Both the position numbers and the translations under genes were made by a program. The notes under the pieces were generated by a model. The model was not told where the DNA came from and did no database searches. It saw nothing but the letters and a program-made list of their open reading frames with translations. Shown piece after piece: positions 5,948-11,109 of a stretch of DNA of 11,109 nt. The DNA lies in assembly GCA_016838945.1 (NCBI GenBank), contig JADLKP010000052.1, positions 1 through 11,109 on the forward strand, given 5' to 3'. This DNA is from Methanobrevibacter sp. (lineage in GTDB: Archaea > Methanobacteriota > Methanobacteria > Methanobacteriales > Methanobacteriaceae). Position 1 is the first letter of the stretch, and the number at the start of each line of letters is the position of its first letter.

Positions 5948-6724
5948 ATGGTAAAGAGAATAGCTGTTACAAGACCTGAAGAAAGATCCAAAGCTGCAAA
6001 GGAATTCATAGAAAACTATGGAGGAGAAGCTGTCATAGTGCCTACATTGGAATTGAAATTGGAAAACACCGATTCATTAAAGTATTTGATGGGCAGATTC
6101 GCTGAATTGGACTGGTTGATATTTACATCAGTAAGTTCAATCGATTCAATTTTCAAGTTTTATCCAGACTTTGTTGAAAGCTTGAATTCCAACTGCAAAA
6201 TCGCAACCATAGGTACAAAAACTGCAGAAGTTGCTATGAATAAAGGACTCCATATAGATATCATACCAAAAGATTATACTGCTGAAGGCCTCATTGAAGA
6301 ATTTAAAAGAATAGACTTAAATAATAAAATTATTGGCGTTCCTCGTACATTTTCTGCAAGGACTATTTTACCTGAAGAACTCAAAAACATGGGGGCCGAA
6401 GTCATCTTGGCGGAAAGCTATAAGTCAGTGATTCCGGAAGACAGTGAAAAGATTGAAAATCTGATTTGTGAAATCATAGATGAAAGGATAGATGGAATAA
6501 CATTCACAAGTCCACTTACTGTAGTGAACCTGTTCAAGATAACAAAAGATGACGAGAAGGACAAGTTGGTTGAAAGGCTATCAAGTTCCACACTTACAGT
6601 AGCTATTGGACCGATTACAGGAAATATTCTTGACGAATATGGTGTCAATCATATTTATCCTGAAAGGTATACAGTAAAAGACATGATTGACTTGATGTTT
6701 AGGGAATTGAACAATCAGAATTAA
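5948..6724 (+). CDS. hemD: Uroporphyrinogen-III synthase
   Basis: HemD closes and inverts ring D of hydroxymethylbilane to give uroporphyrinogen III, the last common precursor of F430, cobalamin and siroheme and the substrate of CobA. The 258-residue length and the bilobed pattern fit the family. N-terminal RIAVTRPEERS (4-14) comes first. The motifs DWLIFTSVSSID (55-66), IATIGTKTA (85-93) and AEGLIEEF (112-119) follow. The second half has GVPRTFSARTILPEELKNMGAEV (130-152), ITFTSPLTVVNLF (184-196) and VAIGPITGNIL (218-228). The family is poorly conserved in sequence, and these are its usual landmarks. The upstream ribosome binding site is weak (GATGTG, 5938-5943). The gene is followed closely by a glycosyltransferase. 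In Methanothermobacter, from memory, hemD sits directly beside cobA; here two unrelated genes separate them. Confidence 0.93.
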   Translation: MVKRIAVTRPEERSKAAKEFIENYGGEAVIVPTLELKLENTDSLKYLMGRFAELDWLIFTSVSSIDSIFKFYPDFVESLNSNCKIATIGTKTAEVAMNKGLHIDIIPKDYTAEGLIEEFKRIDLNNKIIGVPRTFSARTILPEELKNMGAEVILAESYKSVIPEDSEKIENLICEIIDERIDGITFTSPLTVVNLFKITKDDEKDKLVERLSSSTLTVAIGPITGNILDEYGVNHIYPERYTVKDMIDLMFRELNNQN

Positions 6725-6742
6725 ATGGAAAAATAAAAACAT

Positions 6743-7909
6743 TTGAAAATAATTTTTATCGATAATAAGAATCAAAGGGGAGGAATTTCAATAAGCCAAT
6801 TCAAGATAAGCATAATCATACCTGTTTACAATGGAGAGAAATATCTCCCTACAACTTTGGATTCTGTAATCAATCAAAGCATAGGCATTGAAAATCTGGA
6901 AATAATCATAGCCAATGACTGTTCCACTGACAATACAAAGCAGATTATTGAAGATTACAAGGAAAGAATCAATGATCAGACAAACAAGGAGACCATAAAA
7001 TCAATCCATCTGATTGAGAATATGGGTGGAGCATATGGTCCCCGCAATATTGCATTGGATCATGCAAGTGGAGAGTATCTGATGTTCATTGATTCAGATG
7101 ACAGCTATCCTTTGGATGCATGTGAAACATTATACAACAAGATTAACGAGTATGATTGCGATATAGCGTTTGGAAGATACTTGAGACATTATCCAGAAGA
7201 AAATGTCATTAGAAAATCCTACACACCCTATATTGACAGTTTGGAAAGCCCATACAATGATTATCTTGATGATTTGGTAAATGGACCAAATTTCAAGGGA
7301 TTAGTTGGATTCTTATGGAAAAACATAATCAGCAATCTCTTTTATGGAAAGGCAATAGATAAGGGAAGCAATCAGGAAATATTCATCCAAGACATTAAAG
7401 AAGAAAATGAGGATGAAATAGCTGTCCTGAAGATTTTGCCGTCATTCTGGACTAAGATTTATAGGACAGAACTTATTAAGGACAACAATATCAAGTTTCC
7501 CGAATGCATTTCTGCAGAGGATTTGAACTTTCTCTTGGAAGCATATCTAAAAAGCAAAAAGGGAATATTGTTCCTAAACGATAAGGTTGTTTATAATTAT
7601 TTCATGAGATTGGATGTTGAAGACAAATCAGTTACAAAGAATATCACTTTTAGATTGGTTGATGATTCCTTAAGGGCATACAGATTGTCCAGTGAGCTTT
7701 GTGATGATTATAATATTCAAAATAAAGAGCTGTTTTTAAATCCTTATTTGCTCAATTGGATTAGCTTATGGTTAGAGATAGACAATTCCAAAGAGGAAAA
7801 TGAAATATTTTTAAAAGAAATCAAATTGATGGAAAAAGGAAATAAGAATGGATTGAAATATAAGCTGATTTTAAAATTCATTAAAATATTATTAAGGATA
7901 AAATCCTAA
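6743..7909 (+). CDS. Family 2 glycosyltransferase with a non-canonical or displaced start
   Basis: This is a GT-A fold glycosyltransferase that would move a sugar from a nucleotide-sugar to an unknown acceptor, probably a cell-surface glycan. In numbering from the TTG at 6743, the core starts with KISIIIPVYNGEKYL (21-35). It continues with IIIANDCSTDNT (54-65), NMGGAYGPRNIALDHASGEYLMFIDSDD (93-120) with the metal-binding DSDD (117-120), WTKIYR (236-241) and the probable catalytic ED in SAED (257-260). The C-terminus is lysine-rich with a short hydrophobic end (LILKFIKILLRIK, 375-387) that could touch the membrane. The only canonical in-frame start before the core is the TTG, which lacks a ribosome binding site. 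AGGGGAGG (6776-6783) lies seven bases before ATA at 6791, which would begin ISQFKISIIIPVYN if ATA initiates. The true start may therefore be 6791. The gene lies 18 bp (66 bp from 6791) behind hemD and is probably co-transcribed. Confidence 0.88.
   Translation: MKIIFIDNKNQRGGISISQFKISIIIPVYNGEKYLPTTLDSVINQSIGIENLEIIIANDCSTDNTKQIIEDYKERINDQTNKETIKSIHLIENMGGAYGPRNIALDHASGEYLMFIDSDDSYPLDACETLYNKINEYDCDIAFGRYLRHYPEENVIRKSYTPYIDSLESPYNDYLDDLVNGPNFKGLVGFLWKNIISNLFYGKAIDKGSNQEIFIQDIKEENEDEIAVLKILPSFWTKIYRTELIKDNNIKFPECISAEDLNFLLEAYLKSKKGILFLNDKVVYNYFMRLDVEDKSVTKNITFRLVDDSLRAYRLSSELCDDYNIQNKELFLNPYLLNWISLWLEIDNSKEENEIFLKEIKLMEKGNKNGLKYKLILKFIKILLRIKS
6776..6783 (+). promoter_or_regulatory. Strong ribosome binding site pointing at an ATA codon
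   Basis: AGGGGAGG is the most complete Shine-Dalgarno sequence in the window. No ATG, GTG or TTG lies at a usable distance downstream in the glycosyltransferase frame. The in-frame codon at the expected spacing of seven bases is ATA (6791), followed by AGC CAA TTC AAG. Confidence 0.7.
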
Positions 7910-7927
7910 GAGTTGAATACTAGGATT
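7902..7927 (+). terminator. Stem-loop spanning the glycosyltransferase stop codon
   Basis: AATCCTA (7902-7908) pairs with TAGGATT (7921-7927) around a 12-base loop. The TAA stop (7907-7909) lies at the inner end of the left arm. No T-run follows. It resembles the stop-spanning stems of purQ and cobA. Function is not shown. A separate 10-bp palindrome CACTTAAGTG occurs at 7944-7953. Confidence 0.4.
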
Positions 7928-7980
7928 GCATCCAAAACATATGCACTTAAGTGATAATTCACAATTTTGAAAATAAATAA

Positions 7981-7993
7981 TTTTTAAATATTA
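7981..7993 (+). promoter_or_regulatory. Candidate promoter of the srp19-nuclease unit
   Basis: TTTTTAAATATTA is TATA-like, preceded by an A-rich BRE-like stretch. It predicts a transcript start near 8010-8018, giving a leader of about 20-27 bases that carries the ribosome binding site GAGGTGA (8026-8032). The 127-bp gap after the glycosyltransferase supports a separate transcription unit. Confidence 0.4.
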
Positions 7994-8036
7994 TGCTAAC
8001 ATAACTAATTATAGTAAAAAGGAGTGAGGTGAAAAT

Positions 8037-8363
8037 ATGAAGGAAGTAATGATTTGGCCAATTTATTTAGATAGCGAAAAATCATTGAATGAAGGTAGGA
8101 AAGTATCTAAAGAATATGCCATTCCTGAACCAAGAATAAAGGAAATCGTAAAGGCTACTCAGAAATTAAGATACAAGTATTTTGCTGAAGAGGATAAGGC
8201 TTATCCTGGAGAATGGTATAATAAATCAGGAAGAGTTATAATTACCAGCGATGAAAGCAAAAAGGAAATTCTCATAAATTTATCAAATGCAATCAAGCAA
8301 ATGAGAGAAATGAAAAAAGAAAACAGGTCTTCTAATAAAAAAGGAAAAAAAGGAAGAAGATAA
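8037..8363 (+). CDS. srp19: Signal recognition particle 19 kDa protein
   Basis: SRP19 binds helices 6 and 8 of archaeal 7S RNA and helps load SRP54, so that secretory and membrane proteins are targeted to the translocon. The 108-residue protein has the family landmarks in order: MIWPIYLDSEKSLNEGRKV (5-23), the middle helix region PRIKEIVKATQKL (32-44), then DKAYPGEWYNKSGRVII (53-69), and a C-terminal helix (76-92). The final 16-18 residues are lysine/arginine-rich (KKGKKGRR), suited to RNA contact. Its length is slightly above the usual archaeal size because of this tail. GAGGTGA (8026-8032) lies four bases before the ATG. It is followed after 66 bp, with no terminator, by a DHH nuclease. Confidence 0.93.
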   Translation: MKEVMIWPIYLDSEKSLNEGRKVSKEYAIPEPRIKEIVKATQKLRYKYFAEEDKAYPGEWYNKSGRVIITSDESKKEILINLSNAIKQMREMKKENRSSNKKGKKGRR

Positions 8364-8429
8364 AAAAGATTAAAAATTTATAATCAAAACCATATGTTAA
8401 ATATTATCAAATGGAAAAACGGCGTTAAA

Positions 8430-9914
8430 ATGACAAAACAGATACCACCAGAAATGAAAGAGAGATACGAACAGGCAAAGGAGCTTATAGAAAACTCTGA
8501 AAACATTAAAATTTATAGCCATACTGACTGTGACGGAATATCATCAGGAGCTATTTTGACAAGCATCCTAAAAAAGATAGGTAAAACCGACTTTGATATT
8601 GAAATCGTTAACCTTGATGTATTGGAAGATGTGCCGATAGACCATGAATTAACTATATTTTCAGATTTAGGATCCGGACAGCCTGTTGATAAGAATGCAA
8701 GCAAAGATTCCAAAATACTTATCCTTGACCATCACCCGCCACTTAGAGATATTGACTACTGCGATTCAGTGGACTATGAGTATTTGGAAATAAACCCTAT
8801 TTTTTATGGAATAGACGGTTCACAGGAAATCTGCGGTGGAGGATTATGCTACCTTCTCGCCAAAGAGTTCGGATTTGCCGATTTAAGCTGGATTGGAATA
8901 TTGGCAGCTATTGGAGATATTCAAAACGGCAAGACTGGAAAGTTGGAAGGATTGAACAGAACAATCCTTAAGGATGCGAAAGAGGAAGGATTGGTTAATG
9001 TGGTTGAAAATGACTTGTCACTGTACGGCAGACAGTCAAGACCCTTATTCGTTGCATTATCCTATTTCAGTGACGTTAAATTGGACATCACAAATGACCA
9101 GAACAGGGCATTGGACTTGCTTAAAAGACTTGGCATAAATACCAGAAACCCAGTAACCGACACATCAATCAGAGCCTGTGACTTGAATCAAAAGGACAAA
9201 TTCAAATTGATCAAGGAATTAATCGGCATGATTACAAGAGTGATTCCAAGCAATTATGCAATTCATGCTCCAAAATTGGTTATGGGAGAAAGCTATGAGT
9301 TTGTAAATGAGGAAAAATACACATTCCTAAGGGATGCCTCTGAATTTTCAACAGCAATGAATGCATGTGTAAGAAATGATAGGGCAGAAGTAGCATTGAA
9401 GCTATTGGAATTAACCATTATTAGAAACGAGATCTTAAATGACGATAACGTTTCTATAGATATTGAAAGCGATAGGGCACTTGTCCTTGATGAGCTTGAT
9501 GAAATCTCAAGAGCGCACAGATATTGTTTGAGAGTGAATATAGAAAAGGCAGGAAGCTCCATTGTCCAAAAGGATAATATCCAATACTTTGATGGAGAGG
9601 GAATCAGAAGCAATGTTGTAGGCACAATTGCAGGAATGGCTCTTTCTCAAGGTGATTGGAGAAAACCTATCATTGCATTTACACAAGTAAGCGATGAAAA
9701 TGATGATTTGAAGATTTCACTCCGTTGCTCTAAGCTTTTAGCTTACGATGGAGTGCATTTCGGTTCAATAATAAGGGAAGTGGCTCAAAGCTTAGGTGGA
9801 AACGGCGGAGGTCACGATGTGGCTTGTGGAGCATATATACCTAAAGAAAAAAGAGATGAATTCTTAAGTCTCATGAATGAAAAATTAGAAGGAAGATTAG
9901 CTATTGACAATTAG
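8430..9914 (+). CDS. recJ: Archaeal RecJ-like DHH exonuclease (GAN-type)
   Basis: A DHH-superfamily phosphoesterase, predicted to be a metal-dependent single-strand DNA exonuclease. Archaeal relatives include GAN, which binds the GINS/CMG replication complex; whether this is GAN itself or another RecJ paralogue cannot be decided here. The 494-residue protein has all DHH motifs: HTDCDG (31-36), SDLGSG (78-83), DHHPP (100-104) and AAIGDI (159-164). A linker and insertion (about 200-370) lead to the DHHA1 domain with GSSIVQ (375-380), and GGNGGGHDVACGAYI (456-470), the nucleic-acid-binding GGGH motif. No key residue is missing. An ATG at 8394 would add 12 residues. I chose 8430 because GGCG (8421-8424) precedes it at a suitable distance and the protein then begins like a normal cytosolic helix. 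It probably shares a transcript with srp19. Confidence 0.9.
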   Translation: MTKQIPPEMKERYEQAKELIENSENIKIYSHTDCDGISSGAILTSILKKIGKTDFDIEIVNLDVLEDVPIDHELTIFSDLGSGQPVDKNASKDSKILILDHHPPLRDIDYCDSVDYEYLEINPIFYGIDGSQEICGGGLCYLLAKEFGFADLSWIGILAAIGDIQNGKTGKLEGLNRTILKDAKEEGLVNVVENDLSLYGRQSRPLFVALSYFSDVKLDITNDQNRALDLLKRLGINTRNPVTDTSIRACDLNQKDKFKLIKELIGMITRVIPSNYAIHAPKLVMGESYEFVNEEKYTFLRDASEFSTAMNACVRNDRAEVALKLLELTIIRNEILNDDNVSIDIESDRALVLDELDEISRAHRYCLRVNIEKAGSSIVQKDNIQYFDGEGIRSNVVGTIAGMALSQGDWRKPIIAFTQVSDENDDLKISLRCSKLLAYDGVHFGSIIREVAQSLGGNGGGHDVACGAYIPKEKRDEFLSLMNEKLEGRLAIDN

Positions 9915-9920
9915 TCCAAA

Positions 9921-9975
9921 TCTTTTTTTATTTTTCAAATTGCTATTTTTTATAAAAGCTATTTTATCTATAGCT
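9921..9975 (+). terminator. T-rich terminator with stem-loop after the nuclease gene
   Basis: Clustered T-runs (9922-9928, 9930-9935 and 9945-9951) start seven bases after the stop and fit archaeal oligo-T termination. A 6-bp stem AGCTAT (9957-9962) with ATAGCT (9970-9975) follows, around TTTATCT. The rest of the 292-bp gap to the next gene (to 10206) holds that gene's promoter and repeats and no credible reading frame. Confidence 0.6.
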
Positions 9976-10101
9976 CAAACTGTTTTTAATAAAATAAAAC
10001 ATAAAACCCCACACACTATTTTTTATTAAATCTACAATAGTTCCTATTAAACCATATTTAATGAATAATAAGCTCATTTTAAAAATTTTCCCCACTATCA
10101 A

Positions 10102-10150
10102 ATGTACTTTATAAAAAAGTAAAATAAACTTTATATAATATAAAGTACAT
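10102..10150. promoter_or_regulatory. Promoter with three operator-like half-sites before the regulator gene
   Basis: ACTTTATA occurs at 10106-10113 and 10128-10135, and its inverse TATAAAGT at 10139-10146. The last two form the near-perfect dyad ACTTTATA-TAA-TATAAAGT (10128-10146), which contains the best TATA box of the region (TTTATATAATATA, 10130-10142). The outer arms extend to a 12-bp perfect inverted repeat, ATGTACTTTATA (10102-10113) with TATAAAGTACAT (10139-10150). The transcript would start near 10160. Because the next gene encodes a winged-helix protein, repressor sites for autoregulation are likely. This is inferred, not shown. Confidence 0.6.
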
Positions 10151-10206
10151 ATAAAAAAATAACTATAAAAATTATCTTTTACAAATAAAAGCAAAAAGTG
10201 ATTATT

Positions 10207-11034
10207 ATGGAGATATTACAAAAAAGAGGAGCATTGACTCACTTTCAAATTTTAGGAGAAATCTCTAAGCAAGAACCAAACCTTAAGCAAAAGGATTTGG
10301 CTGAACGTTTAGGAATAACCATTCAAGCGGTTTCTGAAAATATCAAAACATTGACTGAACTTGGATACATTACTTCAAAAGATGGTAGAGCACCATATAA
10401 GATTACTCAAAAAGGAATCAATAAAGTCAAAAAAGATGCCATTACCTTAAGAAAGTATTCCGACAGTGTTCTTGAAACCATGACATATTATAAGTCCACT
10501 TGGCCTGCAATCGCAAAAGAAGACTTGAAGGAAGGTGACGAAGTAGGATTATATATGGAAGACGGCAGATTATATGCTTCAATCAATGCTCAAACCGATG
10601 CATATGCTGATGTGATATTGGATACCAAAAAAGGATTTGATGTTGCTTTAACAAACCTTAAGGGAACTATAGAAATAAAAGAAAGCAGAATATTGATTGT
10701 TACCTTACCTCCAATCAAACAGGGAGGATCAAGAGCTGTAGACATGGACCTTGTTAAAGATATCTATGAAAGCAAATACGAAAATTATGGATTAAGTTCC
10801 ATTGATAAGGTAGCAGCTATCGGTACCACTTCCCATGTAGTGGCTAATGCTTTGGATATTCCAATAGATATTGAATATGGAGTAAGCGAAGCGGCTCAAT
10901 CTGCTGTAAGAAAAGGACTCAATGTATTGATTCTTTCAATTGGAGACATGAGCAAAAACATCAGCAAAGACTTGGATGACACCAATATCCAATATCAAGT
11001 CATAGATGCTAAAAAAACAATTATTGAAATTTAA
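10207..11034 (+). CDS. Winged-helix transcriptional regulator with C-terminal putative sensor domain
   Basis: The 275-residue protein is a predicted DNA-binding regulator. Residues 1-75 form a MarR-like winged helix: LTHFQILGEI (10-19), QKDLAERLGITIQAVSENIKTLTELGYI (28-55) with the recognition helix around 39-52, and a wing with KDGRAPYKITQKG (58-70). A middle region (about 80-175) with YSDSVLETMTYYKSTWPAIAKEDLKEGDEVGLYMEDGRLYA is probably a small beta domain. The C-terminal part (195-275) has VAAIGTTSHVVANALDIPIDIEYGVSEAAQSAVRKGLNVLILSIG (202-246), an alpha/beta pattern that might bind a small ligand. This architecture recalls the archaeal COG1497-type regulators, from memory. No metal-binding cluster is visible. 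The ATG at 10207 is preferred because GTGAT (10198-10202) precedes it by four bases; the GTG at 10198 is part of that site. It is a single-gene unit, probably autoregulated. Its targets are unknown. Confidence 0.85.
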   Translation: MEILQKRGALTHFQILGEISKQEPNLKQKDLAERLGITIQAVSENIKTLTELGYITSKDGRAPYKITQKGINKVKKDAITLRKYSDSVLETMTYYKSTWPAIAKEDLKEGDEVGLYMEDGRLYASINAQTDAYADVILDTKKGFDVALTNLKGTIEIKESRILIVTLPPIKQGGSRAVDMDLVKDIYESKYENYGLSSIDKVAAIGTTSHVVANALDIPIDIEYGVSEAAQSAVRKGLNVLILSIGDMSKNISKDLDDTNIQYQVIDAKKTIIEI

Positions 11035-11086
11035 AAATATTTAATTATTTTTAAATTCTTTTCTTTTTTTATTATTTTTATTTTAT
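11028..11086 (+). terminator. 12-bp A/T hairpin plus T-tract terminator of the regulator gene
   Basis: AATTTAAAAATA (11028-11039) pairs perfectly with TATTTTTAAATT (11046-11057) around TTTAAT. The TAA stop (11032-11034) lies inside the left arm. T-runs extend from 11059 to about 11086. A stable stem and T-tract make a convincing terminator. Confidence 0.75.
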
Positions 11087-11109
11087 AATAAAAAATACTA
11101 TTTTAAAAA

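Noticed and set aside
7944..7953. CACTTAAGTG palindrome between the glycosyltransferase and srp19
   Set aside because: It is only 10 bp, has no second copy or clear relation to the promoter, and is compatible with chance.
9964..10194. Minus-strand open frame of 76 codons rich in F, I, K, L and Y
   Set aside because: It starts at a TTG without a ribosome binding site, overlaps the promoter and operator repeats of the regulator gene, and has the low-complexity composition expected from translating A/T spacer.
1..11109. CRISPR array, tRNA or rRNA gene, insertion sequence, integrase or attachment site
   Set aside because: I see no regularly spaced repeats of CRISPR size, no cloverleaf or rRNA-like sequence, and no transposase or integrase motifs; the only duplications are the short ones listed.

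Overview
The window is AT-rich DNA (long A/T-only spacers) that looks like the chromosome of a methanogenic archaeon of the order Methanobacteriales, most likely Methanobrevibacter. The reasons are the archaeal SRP19 protein, an archaeal RecJ/GAN-type DHH nuclease, a separate PurS subunit with PurQ, a DUF4013-type membrane protein, GGTGA/GTGAT-type ribosome binding sites, TATA-like boxes and oligo-T terminators. The genus is an inference from gene content and style, not from a search.

Layout. (1) 1-2056: a purine block, purC, purS and purQ, all on the plus strand with short gaps. (2) 2142-2899: cobA (uroporphyrinogen-III C-methyltransferase), ending in a duplicated hairpin that copies its own stop region. 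(3) 3215-3997: a single DUF4013-like six-helix membrane protein with its own promoter region and a hairpin terminator. (4) 4203-5717, minus strand: a B12-binding-type radical SAM protein that resembles HpnJ. (5) 5948-7909: hemD (uroporphyrinogen-III synthase) followed by a family-2 glycosyltransferase whose best ribosome binding site points at an ATA codon. (6) 8037-9914: SRP19 and a RecJ-like DHH nuclease, probably one transcription unit. (7) 10102-11086: a winged-helix regulator with palindromic half-sites at its promoter and a long A/T hairpin terminator.

How the genes fit together. PurC, PurS and PurQ act in IMP synthesis; the catalytic PurL partner is not in the window. HemD makes uroporphyrinogen III and CobA methylates it to precorrin-2, the branch that leads to cobalamin, coenzyme F430 and siroheme. 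The radical SAM gene lying between them looks cobalamin-dependent. From memory, Methanothermobacter has the compact order purC-purS-purQ-cobA-hemD (MTH170 to MTH166), so the DUF4013 and radical SAM genes look like an insertion into a conserved neighbourhood.

Most genes are ordinary housekeeping genes and I see no clear undescribed multi-gene system. The points most worth a second look are the HpnJ-like radical SAM protein in an archaeon, the apparent ATG-to-ATA start of the glycosyltransferase, the operator-like repeats before the regulator, the recurrent inverted repeats that span stop codons, and the in-frame duplication of the cobA 3' end.
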